Made by a program: the position numbers and the translations under genes
The notes under the pieces: generated by a model
What the model was told of the DNA's origin: nothing
Database searches by the model: none
What the model saw: the letters and a program-made list of their open reading frames with translations, nothing else
From: Acuticoccus sp039189655
GTDB lineage: Bacteria > Pseudomonadota > Alphaproteobacteria > Rhizobiales > Amorphaceae
NCBI GenBank assembly: GCA_039189655.1
Contig: JBCCYN010000002.1
Coordinates: 19,717-83,716, forward strand
DNA: 64,000 bases
Reading direction: 5' to 3'
Part shown: positions 46,143-55,718 of the stretch, in pieces
Position numbering within the stretch: position 1 is the first letter of the stretch
How the letters are laid out: each line of letters opens with the position of its first letter

Positions 46143-47159
46143 GCGCTATCCGATCATGCTGGACCATACCCGCAGTTGGCGAAGTAGTTTCGTGCGGGCT
46201 GCGGTGTGACGAGATCGACGACTGCGCCGATACGATCCCATAGGGCGGCGATGGCCCGCTCGCCGCCCTTCTTCAGGTGCGCTTTGATCTGCGAGAAGGC
46301 GATTTCGATAGGGCTGAAGTCGGGGCTGTAGGGCGGCAGGAAGCGCAGTTCAGCCGCGGCGCCCTCGATGAGGGCACGGGTTCGTGGGCTGTTGTGGTTG
46401 GATAGATTGTCCATGACGATCACGTGGCCCGGCCGCAAGACGGGAACGAGAAAACGCGCGACATAAGCCTCGAAGCACCGTGTGTTGATGGCTCGATCCA
46501 GAACCATGGGCGCGACGATGCCCCGAAGGCGGAGACCGGTGACAAGGGTCGTCGTCTTCCAATGGTCATGTGGGACGCCCATGCGCAGCCGCTCGCCGCG
46601 CCGGCACCGGCCATGGGTGCGGGTCATCTTGGTGGATGCCCACGTCTTGTCGATGAAGATCAGCCGCTCGGTGCCGAGGTTGCACTGGCGCTCGAACCAG
46701 GCGAACGGTCGGGCGAGGATGTCCAGCCGGCTTTGCTCGTCGGCGTGCGTGGTCTTTTTTGCGCATGATCTGATGGCGTTTGAGGAAGCGTTGGAGCGTT
46801 CCGAGCCCGAACGTCAGGCCGCTTGCTGCTAGCTGCCGGCGCAACTCGTGGATCGTCGCGTCCGGTGTCTCGCGAAGCGTTGCGAGGATCCTGGGCGCCG
46901 CTGCTTCGACCCTTGCGGAGCGACGGTCGCCACCCACAGGCCCGGGCCGCGCGCTCCCCTCGCGTTGCCGCGCCCGTAAACGGCTGACGCTTGCGGGGCT
47001 GACACCGAACCGGTCCGAGACCGTACGGTGGGTCATCCCTTCATCCACTTCGCGCAGCACGTGAACCCGCAGATCCAACGGATGAGCTTTGGCCATGTCA
47101 GCCGGTCTCCCTCCGGCCGACAGGCTGAATCAAATCCGACCTAACCGATCGTAGAGCGC
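46143..47159 (-). mobile_element. IS630-family insertion sequence (copy 2, nearly intact)
   Basis: Bounded by likely terminal inverted repeats: GCGCTATCCGATC (46143-46155) and the complement of 47147-47159, GCGCTCTACGATC, with 11 of 13 matching. The resulting length of about 1.0 kb fits the family. I cannot confirm a TA target duplication, so the exact ends may be off by a few bases. The only gene is a transposase in two overlapping frames. Confidence 0.7.
46154..47096 (-). CDS. IS630-family transposase encoded in two frames
   Basis: The first frame (from the ATG at 47096) encodes the HTH half: MAKAHPLDLRVHVLREVDEG, FGVSPASVSRLRARQREG, up to RFLKRHQIMRKK. At the A6G run (T6 on the plus strand, 46755-46760) the reading must lose one base to continue as TTHADEQSRLDILARPFAWF, then the DDE triad in LIFIDKTW, VIVMDNLSNHNS and PPYSPDFSPIEIAF. 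The joined protein would be about 313 residues with no other lesion. Frame change could be programmed slippage or a recent single-base insertion. Confidence 0.82.
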
Positions 47160-47241
47160 TGATTCTGTCACGTCGGGTGCCGATCTAGATGATCGCAGTC
47201 GTCAGTCCCGGCGGCGTTATGCCTTTGTGTGTCTTTCTCAG

Positions 47242-47452
47242 TTACAGGAGCACTTACTCGTAGCCCCAAGAAGCGGTCTGCGGAAACCATAAATGCGCGT
47301 TGGTGCCACACTCCCCGTTGCCGGTAGCAGTTGAGTTTGCCTTAAGACCATCGATGGGCTCACATCAAATCGCGCCGCACCCTGCCGGCAGGACCACCCA
47401 CCTCCACTGCCCTCACAAGCCGAAACCGCAAATTATTTTCTAGAACCGCCAT
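47242..47452 (-). pseudogene. N-terminal fragment of a third IS630-family transposase
   Basis: Read on the minus strand from 47452 it begins MAVLENNLRFRLVRAVEVG, then after a frame change continues SCRQGAARFDVSPSMVLRQ and ATGSVAPTRIYGFRRPLLG. This lines up with the first 70 residues of the copy 1 transposase (MVALSNDLRARLVKAVEAGA, FDVSPSAMIKLMQQ, ATRSVEAAEIGGYRKPVL). The rest of the gene is missing. The 379-bp gap between copy 2 and the M24 gene is mostly this remnant. Confidence 0.75.
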
Positions 47453-47475
47453 CGTAAAAACCTCGACTGCTACAG

Positions 47476-48627
47476 TCAGCAAATGAACAGCTGGCGGGGA
47501 AACTGGGTCAACCGCTCGGTGCCATCATCTGTCACCAAGATGGTTTCCGAGATCCCAAATCCTTGGGCGAGGACATAGGTGTGAAACGTCATTCCTGCCT
47601 TGAAACTCCATCGCGCGTCTGGCGTTGCCTCCAATGCCTCGCTTCCGCTTGGCTGCAGCAATAGTCCCACAGAATAAAAAGTCTTGTTCGTGTAAGTCTC
47701 GCGCAAGCCCGCCGAAAGCACGCGGTCTCTATAGATCGCATCCGGGATCGACGCTTTTACCCCGGGGCGCACAGCGGAGATGGCTTCGTCCTGGATAACC
47801 GACAGTTCCTCCACGATGCGATGGTCGTTGTCCCGCGCCGGGGCAATCCGCAACGGTCGCATAAACCGGGCATGGTAGTGCCGCACGTTGGGCGTGACCT
47901 CGATTTGCACCATGTCACCGCGCCGGAGCACCCGGTCTGAGTAGCCGCCATGAAGGTGGAACGCGCGTTCGCCCGAAGACATCACGCCAGGGCCAGGCAA
48001 GTCGGAGCCGGCGCGTATCATCGCTGCACATATTTCAGCGGCCATTTCGCGCTCCGACACTCCTTCGCCGGCGCTTTCGATGGCGGCGCTCATGCCAGCT
48101 TCGGCTGCTCGGGCCGCTTGGCGCTGCCACTCGATCTCCGCACGCGATTTGATAAGGCGCATTGTCGACACGAGATGGCTTTCGTCTTCGAACCGCGCCC
48201 GCGGCAATGCGGTGCGAAGAGCCGCAAGCCGTGCGGCTGACAGTGGCCATGCGGCCATCTCGATGGCCAGCGCCGGTGCATCGCCAAGACGGCGGCGTAT
48301 AGCGTCGGCCGCAACCGCCACAGGATCGTCGGTGTCGGTCCAAAAGATGCCGGCGGCGGTGGGGCTCGTGGCCTCAAGATAGAACGCCTCGACGTCTCGG
48401 CACACCACCAAAGGTGCGCCTGAAGCCGGAACCACCGCGCACTGAAAGGTGCCATAGCCTCGGGTGAAGAAGCCGGTGATCCATGTGACACTCTCGGGAA
48501 GGAACGCAATCAACCCGTCATGGCCGCGGGCTACCAATGCCGCTTGCACCTTTGCCAGCCGAGCCCCGTATTCATCCGCGCTGAACCAGGGTTCAAAAAT
48601 CATCGGCGCCGCCTGGGCGTCATCCAT
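47476..48627 (-). CDS. M24-fold (creatinase/aminopeptidase P-like) protein with altered metal site, protein 1
   Basis: A 383-residue two-domain protein: an N-terminal creatinase-type domain (GLIAFLPESVTWITGFFTRG) and a C-terminal pita-bread domain (from about residue 155, STMRLIKSRAEIEWQRQAAR). In true metallopeptidases the first two Asp ligands fall in a D…D strand pair; here the strands read MVQIEVTPNVRHYHARFMRP. The usual IEP glutamate strand reads MTFHTYVLAQ; only the last Glu (GISETILV) remains. Metal-free relatives such as creatinase hydrolyse small amidine or amide compounds. The stop overlap with the amidotransferase gene (8 bp) shows an operon. Confidence 0.85.
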   Translation of the reverse strand: MDDAQAAPMIFEPWFSADEYGARLAKVQAALVARGHDGLIAFLPESVTWITGFFTRGYGTFQCAVVPASGAPLVVCRDVEAFYLEATSPTAAGIFWTDTDDPVAVAADAIRRRLGDAPALAIEMAAWPLSAARLAALRTALPRARFEDESHLVSTMRLIKSRAEIEWQRQAARAAEAGMSAAIESAGEGVSEREMAAEICAAMIRAGSDLPGPGVMSSGERAFHLHGGYSDRVLRRGDMVQIEVTPNVRHYHARFMRPLRIAPARDNDHRIVEELSVIQDEAISAVRPGVKASIPDAIYRDRVLSAGLRETYTNKTFYSVGLLLQPSGSEALEATPDARWSFKAGMTFHTYVLAQGFGISETILVTDDGTERLTQFPRQLFIC

Positions 48628-49318
48628 GGCGAACGATTTCCGCGAACCGGGTCAACATCGTTTTTGCGCGCACCGCTTCATCGGCAGAGTCCTTCAGCTC
48701 GTCAATATCGGCTCCGTCCGCCTCCATCCGGGCTCGGTTTTCTTCAAACCAGATCTTCGCCTGGTCCTTCGAAATTTCAGGATGGCCCTGGATGCCCCAC
48801 ACCTGCGCCTCGCGATGGCGCCAGATCTGGTTCGGGCAATCGTCGGAGCTGGCGAGAATGGTCATGTCCTGATGGTGGGCATGTACCTCGTCGTTATGCC
48901 AGACGAACATATGCACGCTATCGCCAAGGTCTTGCGCCAACGGGTCAGTTGCGGCGGCCGCGGTGAGGGGAAGATCCTTGTAGCCGATCTCGCACGCTTC
49001 GCGGCGAAAAACCTGGTCCCGGCCGCACAGGGCAGAGGCCAGAATCTGGCTGCCAAAGCAGATCCCTAGCATCGGGATGGATGCTTCCGCCGCCTGCGCA
49101 ATCAGCTCATGCTCCCGGTGGATGAACTCGACATCTTCGTAGGCGCCGTGGGGGCTGCCGGACAGGAAAATGCCGTCATAGCCGGAAACGTCGGTGGGGA
49201 AGTCGCCATTGTAGGCCCAGCGGCGATCGACCTTGAGGCCCCAACTCTCAAAGCGGTCGTCGAGCTTGGCTACCGACTGTTGTTTCGGTCCGTTGCTCAG
49301 ATAAAGAAGACGTCCCAT
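48620..49318 (-). CDS. Class I glutamine amidotransferase-like protein
   Basis: A 232-residue stand-alone GATase1 domain with the nucleophile elbow MLGICFGSQILASAL (catalytic Cys), and the His-Glu pair in VWGIQGHPEISKDQA. The fold resembles the PuuD/GuaA-like group that hydrolyses gamma-glutamyl amides. Catalytic residues are intact. It starts the minus-strand operon that continues into the M24 protein 1 gene and is divergent from the M24 protein 2 and ABC transporter genes, so it likely takes part in the same catabolic route. The true amide substrate is unknown. Confidence 0.9.
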   Translation of the reverse strand: MGRLLYLSNGPKQQSVAKLDDRFESWGLKVDRRWAYNGDFPTDVSGYDGIFLSGSPHGAYEDVEFIHREHELIAQAAEASIPMLGICFGSQILASALCGRDQVFRREACEIGYKDLPLTAAAATDPLAQDLGDSVHMFVWHNDEVHAHHQDMTILASSDDCPNQIWRHREAQVWGIQGHPEISKDQAKIWFEENRARMEADGADIDELKDSADEAVRAKTMLTRFAEIVRHG

Positions 49319-49493
49319 GGCGCACCCCAGCTAGAACCCAAACCGCGAGCCATCAAAGGTCGTGCCAACACGCGGTCGGTTCGTTTCTTTCTTTCGTTGA
49401 CGCTTGATGCGCAATCGCTAGGCTTTGTCCATCGTGATTTTCCTGCCCCCACCAGCCGGCACAACAAGCAGATCGGCGCGAGGACCATTGCCA

Positions 49494-50672
49494 ATGGCAT
49501 TCGAACCCGGCTCCATGTTGCCGTTCTCCCGCGAAGAGTTGCTCGCCCGCCAGGGGCGCCTTCGCGCGTCGCTCAACGAAATGGGCGTCGACGCCATGGT
49601 GGTCTTTGCCCAGGAGAGCCACTATTGGTTGACCGGTTACGACAGCGGCGGCTTCGTGTTTTTCCAGTGCGCCATCGTCACCGCGGACGAGCGCCCCATC
49701 GTGCTCCTGACGCGTCGGCCGGACCTTGTGCAAGCGAGGCTCACCTCCACCATTGACGACATTCGCATCTGGTGGGACGCGGACGACGCCAATCCCGCCG
49801 AAGACCTTCGCGCCATCCTAGAGGAGTTGGGCCTCAAGGGCGGCCGCGTCGCCATTGAACTCAACACCCACGGTCTGACCGGGTGGAATCTGTGGCGTAC
49901 CCAGCGCGCGCTGGACGGGTTCTGCACTCTGGAGGATGACGAACACCTGATCCGTCGGTTACGTCTCATCAAATCGCCCGCTGAACTCCAATACATGCGT
50001 AAGGCCGCCGAAATCTTGGATGTTTCCCTAGTGGAGGTCATTGAAGCTGCCAAGCCGGGCATGTTGGAGCAGGATGTAAAGGGCGTCTACTTCGCCTCCA
50101 TCATGCGCCAGGGCGCCGATTTTCCCCCCAACGGTCCCCTTTTCAATTCGGGTGAGCGGGCCACCTTCGGCCGCAGCGTTGCCGGGCCGCGGCGGATTGA
50201 GGCGCAGGATCAGCTTCTTGTGGAGTATCCGGTTCCGTACCGGCGCTACAACGTGAAGACGGAGTGGACCATAATATTCGGCGACCTTTCCGATACCCAG
50301 CGGCGCATGTACGACGCCGCCCGAAAAACGCTGCACCGAATGACTGAGATCGCACGACCGGGCACGGCCCTGGGCGAAATCTTCCAAGCCCATGCGGACG
50401 GGCTTGACGGCGCTGGATACGCCGCCCATCGCTATGGCGCCACGGGCTATTCCGTCGGCCTCGGCTATGCGCCCACCAGCATGGACGTTCCGCCGATGAT
50501 CTATGCCGGCGCCAAGCAACCATGCGAGCCGGGCATGACCCTGTTTTATCATGTGATGATCGGTGACAGCGATTCTGGCTACGGCATGGGTGTCGGCCAT
50601 ACGCTGCTCGTGACCGACGACGCGCCGGAGGTGCTCACCGCTTTGCCGGACGACATCACGGTAGTTGGCTAA
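49494..50672 (+). CDS. M24-fold (creatinase/aminopeptidase P-like) protein with altered metal site, protein 2
   Basis: A 392-residue homologue of the M24 protein encoded across the divergent promoter. The creatinase N-domain includes AMVVFAQESHYWLTGYDSGG. The pita-bread domain begins near residue 155 (RLRLIKSPAELQYMRKAAEI). Expected metal ligands are replaced: the D…D strands read LLVEYPVPYRRYNVKTEWTI, the IEP strand reads MTLFYHVMIG, and the final Glu position reads GVGHTLLV. It is therefore probably not a metallopeptidase. The ATG at 49494 follows GAGG; the open frame upstream is not needed. It leads the ABC transporter operon. Confidence 0.87.
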   Translation: MAFEPGSMLPFSREELLARQGRLRASLNEMGVDAMVVFAQESHYWLTGYDSGGFVFFQCAIVTADERPIVLLTRRPDLVQARLTSTIDDIRIWWDADDANPAEDLRAILEELGLKGGRVAIELNTHGLTGWNLWRTQRALDGFCTLEDDEHLIRRLRLIKSPAELQYMRKAAEILDVSLVEVIEAAKPGMLEQDVKGVYFASIMRQGADFPPNGPLFNSGERATFGRSVAGPRRIEAQDQLLVEYPVPYRRYNVKTEWTIIFGDLSDTQRRMYDAARKTLHRMTEIARPGTALGEIFQAHADGLDGAGYAAHRYGATGYSVGLGYAPTSMDVPPMIYAGAKQPCEPGMTLFYHVMIGDSDSGYGMGVGHTLLVTDDAPEVLTALPDDITVVG

Positions 50673-50741
50673 GAACCTGCAAGGCGGCCACCGCCAATGG
50701 ATCGGTTTTTAAGCCGTCCGAACCGAGGAGGAGAAACGCGT

Positions 50742-52283
50742 ATGACCGAGTTCACCATTTCGCGCCGCGGCGTTGTGATCGGGATGGCCGCCGCTGGCCT
50801 CGCGCCCGGCATAGGCCTTGCCAAGGCCGCAACGCCAAAGGACGGCGGCACGCTTAAGATCAGCCACTCGACGCGCATTGCGACCCTCAACCCGCTCACC
50901 CTTTCCGGTCCCGCCGAGTACCCGTGCATTGACATGCTCTACTCCGGCCTCACCCGGATCGGCGCGGACAACCTCCCCCGTCCGGACCTCGCCGAAAGCT
51001 GGGAAGCCGATCCCGACGCCAGGGGATTTACATTCAAACTGCGCCCGGGCGTTACCTTCCACGACGGCTCGCCCTGCACTGCCGAAGACGTCAAAGCCAC
51101 CTATGAGCGCATCCTCGATCCGGACCAGGCGGCGAGTGCTCGCTCGGTGCTCGACATGATCGAGAGCATCGAAGCGGTGGACGACGTGACCGTACGCTTC
51201 AACCTTGGCATCCCGTACGCGGATTTTCCCTTCTCCACTGGCCACGCCAACGCGCGCATTCTTTCCCGCGCCGCGCTTGCCGGGCCGCCGGAGGCGCTGG
51301 AAACCCAAGCCAACGGTACCGGCCCCTTCAAGCTCGACAGCTATGACAGCGCCCAGGTCACCCGCCTCGTCAAAAGCGACAGCTACTTTCAGACAGGCAA
51401 GCCCTATCTTGATGCGGTCGAGATGCATCTCTTCCCTGATCTTGCCGCGGAAACGGCTAACTTCCTGTCCGGCAACATGGACGTGATGCTTGTCGTCCAG
51501 CAGGCGGACTATGCGCGCATTGCCGATTCTGCAGGCGTCGAAGCCCAACGCGTGCCGTCCGGGCGCTACGTAAACGTGGTCATGCGCTACGATGTGAAAC
51601 CGTGGGACGATGTGCGGGTGCGCAAAGCGTTGGCGCTGTCGGTGGATCGTCAGCTTTTGGTGGACATCGTCCTCGAAGGTCTGGGCCGCCCCGCCTATGA
51701 CAACATCCTGTCACCGGAGTTTCAGTACGCTATCGACACCCCGACGGTGAGCTACGATCCCGCCGCTGCCAAGGCGCTTCTTGCGGAGGCCGGCTATCCC
51801 GACGGTATCGACCTCACCCTTGGCGCTTCAAACCGTCCTGCGATCCGAGCTCAGGTTGCTGTCGCCATCAAGCAGATGGCCGAACCTGCCGGCTTCCGCA
51901 TCGAAGTGGAGACAATGCCCCACGACACCTACCTTGCGAACGTCTGGCGCAAGGGCGGTTTTTACATGGCCTATTGGGGTATGCAGCCCACCGAGGACGC
52001 CACGTTCAACCTGCTCCTCACCTCCAACGCCTCCTACGAAGACACCGGCTGGAACAGCGCGCGGTTCGATGAACTGGTGGAAAAGGGTCGCGCCACTGTC
52101 GATGATGGGGAGCGGGCGAAGATCTACGCCGAAGCCCAGCAACTCATCTTGGACGAAATCCCTTACGTGATACCCTTCTTTGAGGATGTCCTTACCGCAA
52201 GCCGGGACGGTGTCCACGAATGGAGCGTCGCTCCGGTCTCACGTTTTTACTACATTGAGGATGTGTGGCTGGACGAAGCCTAG
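50742..52283 (+). CDS. Peptide/nickel-type ABC transporter substrate-binding protein, Tat-exported
   Basis: A 513-residue family 5 solute-binding protein. The N-terminus carries a twin-arginine signal (ISRRGVVIGMAAAGLAPG, then AKAA). DGGTLKISHSTRIATLNPLT opens the mature protein, and ESWEADPDARGFTFKLRPGV followed by FHDGSPCTAEDVKATYERIL are the classical family motifs. An exceptional ribosome site (GAGGAGGAGA) precedes the ATG at 50742, which suggests high expression. It is likely to deliver a peptide-like or amide compound to the permeases that follow 12 bp downstream. Confidence 0.93.
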   Translation: MTEFTISRRGVVIGMAAAGLAPGIGLAKAATPKDGGTLKISHSTRIATLNPLTLSGPAEYPCIDMLYSGLTRIGADNLPRPDLAESWEADPDARGFTFKLRPGVTFHDGSPCTAEDVKATYERILDPDQAASARSVLDMIESIEAVDDVTVRFNLGIPYADFPFSTGHANARILSRAALAGPPEALETQANGTGPFKLDSYDSAQVTRLVKSDSYFQTGKPYLDAVEMHLFPDLAAETANFLSGNMDVMLVVQQADYARIADSAGVEAQRVPSGRYVNVVMRYDVKPWDDVRVRKALALSVDRQLLVDIVLEGLGRPAYDNILSPEFQYAIDTPTVSYDPAAAKALLAEAGYPDGIDLTLGASNRPAIRAQVAVAIKQMAEPAGFRIEVETMPHDTYLANVWRKGGFYMAYWGMQPTEDATFNLLLTSNASYEDTGWNSARFDELVEKGRATVDDGERAKIYAEAQQLILDEIPYVIPFFEDVLTASRDGVHEWSVAPVSRFYYIEDVWLDEA

Positions 52284-52295
52284 GCTCAACGCCCC

Positions 52296-53246
52296 ATGAC
52301 CCTTGGGTACCTTGTCCGGCGGTTCGGTGCCGTTTTACTTGTGCTTGCCATCGTCACTTTTGCCGTCTTTGCGGTGACGATGCTGCTGCCGGGCAACGCG
52401 GCGATCATGATCCTCGGCGAGTACGGGTCCGACGATCAGATTGCCGCTCTTGAAAAACAGCTGAACCTCAACCGGCCCTGGTGGGAGCAGTATGCCTCCT
52501 GGGTCGGCGGGGCGCTGCAGGGCGATTTTGGCATGTCCCTTCGCCTGTCACTGCCGGTGACCGAGGTGGTGTTGCCGGCCCTTGCCAACTCCGCGGCCCT
52601 TGCCGCCGTTGCGCTGCTGGCGGTCACTTTGATCGCCATCCCCCTCGGGGCCTACGCGGCCCTTCATCGTGGAAAGCCTGCCGATCTTATCATCGGGCTG
52701 TTTGCCTATATCGGCGCGTCGATGCCCGAATTCGTCACCGCGACACTCCTTCTCGTAATATTTGCTGGACCCGGACGCGAATTCTTGCCGGCCGGTGGTT
52801 TCGTCGCGCCGGGTGAAAGTATTATCGGTTTCCTATCCCACGTGGCACTGCCGGCCACCGCCCTCGGACTTGTCCTGATGGCCCACATCTCGCGCCAGGT
52901 GCGCTCAGAGATGTCCGACGTGCTTGCCAGCGATTTCGTCCGCGCAGCACGCCTAAAAGGCTTGACCGAGCGGCGTGTGGTCTGGCGTCACGCTCTCCCC
53001 AACTCGCTGGCGCCGGCCATTGCCGTCATCTCCCTCGACATCGGCTACCTCCTTGGTGGCATCATCGTTGTGGAGGAGATTTTCGCCTGGCCCGGGCTCG
53101 GCCGGTTGCTCATCTATGCACTCGAAAACCGCGATCTTCCGGTGATCCAGGCCGTCACGCTGCTGCTTGCCATGGTCTACGCCCTGTCTAACCTTTTGTC
53201 CGACATAGTGATCGCGGCGTTCGATCCGCGTGTGCGCTATGGCTGA
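52296..53246 (+). CDS. ABC transporter permease, DppB type
   Basis: A 316-residue inner-membrane permease with six hydrophobic segments. The first helix ends in TMLLPGNAAIMILGEYGS. The EAA loop is DFVRAARLKGLTERRVVWRH followed by ALPNSLAPAIAV. FAWPGLGRLLIYALENRDLP near the C-terminus is typical of DppB. Its stop lies inside the next permease gene (8-bp overlap), so the two subunits are produced together. Confidence 0.94.
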   Translation: MTLGYLVRRFGAVLLVLAIVTFAVFAVTMLLPGNAAIMILGEYGSDDQIAALEKQLNLNRPWWEQYASWVGGALQGDFGMSLRLSLPVTEVVLPALANSAALAAVALLAVTLIAIPLGAYAALHRGKPADLIIGLFAYIGASMPEFVTATLLLVIFAGPGREFLPAGGFVAPGESIIGFLSHVALPATALGLVLMAHISRQVRSEMSDVLASDFVRAARLKGLTERRVVWRHALPNSLAPAIAVISLDIGYLLGGIIVVEEIFAWPGLGRLLIYALENRDLPVIQAVTLLLAMVYALSNLLSDIVIAAFDPRVRYG

Positions 53247-54057
53247 GCTTTTGCGATCGCCCACGGGTATTGCTGGCACAGTCCTCTTGTCGATCGTCAT
53301 TGCGATGGCAGCGCTCGGCCCTTTCATCGCGCCCTACGACCCGCAGACCTTCCACCCCATCGCCCGTCTGCAAGGTCCTTCCTGGGCGCACCTGTTGGGC
53401 ACGGATCAGTTCGGGCGCGATATTCTTTCGCGTCTCCTGGACGGTGCCCCCTCCACCATCTCCTTCGGCCTGGGGGCCACGTTGCTCGGGGTTGCGGCCG
53501 GCTCGTTCATCGGTGTGGTCGCGGGCGTTGCGGGCGGCGCCGTCGATTCGGTCATCATGCGGTTGGTGGACGGTCTTCTTGCGATTCCCGACCTTTTGTT
53601 CACGCTCCTTATCGTAACGATCCTTGGCGGCGGCACAGGGTATGCGATGCTTGCGGTCGCCGTCGCCTTTACGCCGGGGATGGCGCGCATCTCGCGCAGC
53701 GCCGTCCTCTCCGTGCGCACCCGCGACTACGTGCTTGCCGCACAGGCGCGCGGCGAAAGCTGGGGGTGGATCGTCGGGTTCGAAGTGCTGCCGAACGCCC
53801 TTTCGCCTATCATCGTGGAAGCCACGATTCGTGTCGCCTTCGCCATCATGATCGGCGCGACGCTGGGGTTCTTGGGGCTTGGCGCCCAGCCGCCGTCCAC
53901 CGAATGGGGATTGATGGTCGCCGAGGCGCGACAGTTCATGTTCCGCAATCCGTGGATGGTGGCCGTACCAGGGATTGCCATCGCCCTTGCCGCGCTCGGG
54001 TTCAACCTTTTCGGCGACGCCTTGCGCGACGCCCTCGACCCCCGCGGCCGCCGCTAA
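53239..54057 (+). CDS. ABC transporter permease, DppC type
   Basis: A 272-residue permease. The conserved HLLGTDQFGRDILSRLLDGA motif, LLAIPDLLFTLLIVTILGGG and the EAA loop RDYVLAAQARGESWGWIVGF (then EVLPNALSPI) identify the DppC partner. The ATG at 53239 overlaps the dppB-type stop. Only 2 bp separate it from the ATPase gene. Six membrane segments are predicted. Confidence 0.94.
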   Translation: MAELLRSPTGIAGTVLLSIVIAMAALGPFIAPYDPQTFHPIARLQGPSWAHLLGTDQFGRDILSRLLDGAPSTISFGLGATLLGVAAGSFIGVVAGVAGGAVDSVIMRLVDGLLAIPDLLFTLLIVTILGGGTGYAMLAVAVAFTPGMARISRSAVLSVRTRDYVLAAQARGESWGWIVGFEVLPNALSPIIVEATIRVAFAIMIGATLGFLGLGAQPPSTEWGLMVAEARQFMFRNPWMVAVPGIAIALAALGFNLFGDALRDALDPRGRR

Positions 54058-54059
54058 AA

Positions 54060-55718
54060 ATGGCGACAAACGACGCCCCCGTCCTTCGCATCGATGGCTA
54101 TGGCCTGAGCTACCAGACCCGATCCGGGCCTGTCCGAGCCCTCTCCGATATTTCTCTCAATATTTCCCATGGCCGGACGCTAGGGCTGGTGGGCGAGAGC
54201 GGCTCGGGAAAGTCGTCCATGGCGTATTCGGTGATGCGCTACCTCGCCCCAAACGCACGCGAGGATGGCGGCCGCATCCTTCTGGAAGGAGAGGACCTTC
54301 GAACGCTCTCCCCCGCCGCCATTGCAAGAATACGCGGGCGCCGGGCAGCAATGGTTTTCCAGGATCCATCCACATCGCTCAACCCCGCCATGACCCTGGG
54401 CGACCAAATCACCGAAGTTCTGGAGCGGCACCGGGGGCTCGACAGGCCGGCGGCCCGCGCGGAGGGAGAAGCGGCCCTCGCGCGCACCGGTATTCTCCGG
54501 CCCGCCGACATGATGCGCCGCTATCCTCACCAGGCATCGGGCGGTGAAAAGCAGCGTGTGGTTATCGCCACAGCCTTCGCGTGCCAACCAGCGCTGATCG
54601 TCTTCGACGAGCCAACCACCGCTCTCGACACGATCACCGCTCAAGGAATATTAGAATTATTCCGAATCCTGCAGACGGAAACTGGTGTCTCTGCGCTTTA
54701 TATTTCCCATGATCTTGCGCTGGTCTCCCGCGTTGCGGACGATGTGGCAGTGATCCATGACGGTCGCATCGTCGAGACTGGCGCCCCAGGGGAAATTTTC
54801 AGCGCCCCGCGCAACACCTACACCAAGGCACTGATCGCCGCCGTGCCACGTCCTGACCGCTGGATGGGCGTTCCGCCGCCTGCCGTCGATGCGGTACCGG
54901 TTCTCGCGGCAGACCGGATCGGCGTCCTCTATGGCGCACCCTCTCGCCTCGCCCAACGGCTCGGCATCAAAGGACGGCCCCATTGGGGCGCCCGCAACGT
55001 CAGCCTTTCTGTGCGACCGGGCGAACTTTTGGGCATTGTGGGCGAAAGCGGCTCTGGCAAATCAACCATCGCCAAAGTCCTTGCCGGTCTCATCGATTTT
55101 GGTGGGGGCGTCTCCTTTGAAGGCCGCGACTTTAGAAAACGCAAAGACTTCGACAGCGCCTATCGCCGGGCGGTTCAGATCGTCTTCCAGCACCCGGATG
55201 CATCGCTCAACCCGCGCCAAACCATCGGCCGCATCCTTGCCCGGCCGCTGATCATTTACGGCCTTGCGCCTCGCGCCGAGCGCCCCGCCCGGGTGCGCGC
55301 CCTCCTGGAGCGGGTCCGCTTGCCAGCGGAATTTGCCGAGCGCTATCCGCACCAGCTTTCGGGCGGTGAGAAGCAGCGGGTTGCCATTGCCCGGGCCTTC
55401 GCGGCTGAGCCGGAGCTCGTGATCTGCGATGAAATCACCGCCGCCCTTGACGTTTCGGTGCAGGCAAGCGTTGCGGAGCTACTGATGGACCTTCAGCGCG
55501 AAACCGGCACCGCCTGCCTTTTCATCACCCATGACCTCAACCTCGTGCGGCAACTCGCGCACAGGATCGCGGTGATGCAGGACGGGCTGCTGGTGGATAT
55601 CTTCGACCGCAACGGCGCCGAAGACCCAGACCGCGCCCAATACACCCGCGCGCTCCTCGACGCTGTTCCCAAACCCGCCGGTGTCAAACCACCAACCCCG
55701 TTCGAGGCTACCTTATGA
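54060..55718 (+). CDS. Fused double ABC transporter ATPase (DppD-DppF type)
   Basis: A 552-residue protein with two complete ABC domains. The first has Walker A GLVGESGSGKSS (near residue 43), Q-loop MVFQDPSTSLNPA, signature ASGGEKQRV and Walker B LIVFDEPTTAL. The second (from about residue 315) has GIVGESGSGKST, VFQHPDASLNPRQT, LSGGEKQRVAIARA and LVICDEITAALD. The second Walker B ends in Asp-Glu-Ile instead of Asp-Glu-Pro. It powers the preceding permeases. The stop overlaps the M20 gene start (ATGA). Confidence 0.94.
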   Translation: MATNDAPVLRIDGYGLSYQTRSGPVRALSDISLNISHGRTLGLVGESGSGKSSMAYSVMRYLAPNAREDGGRILLEGEDLRTLSPAAIARIRGRRAAMVFQDPSTSLNPAMTLGDQITEVLERHRGLDRPAARAEGEAALARTGILRPADMMRRYPHQASGGEKQRVVIATAFACQPALIVFDEPTTALDTITAQGILELFRILQTETGVSALYISHDLALVSRVADDVAVIHDGRIVETGAPGEIFSAPRNTYTKALIAAVPRPDRWMGVPPPAVDAVPVLAADRIGVLYGAPSRLAQRLGIKGRPHWGARNVSLSVRPGELLGIVGESGSGKSTIAKVLAGLIDFGGGVSFEGRDFRKRKDFDSAYRRAVQIVFQHPDASLNPRQTIGRILARPLIIYGLAPRAERPARVRALLERVRLPAEFAERYPHQLSGGEKQRVAIARAFAAEPELVICDEITAALDVSVQASVAELLMDLQRETGTACLFITHDLNLVRQLAHRIAVMQDGLLVDIFDRNGAEDPDRAQYTRALLDAVPKPAGVKPPTPFEATL

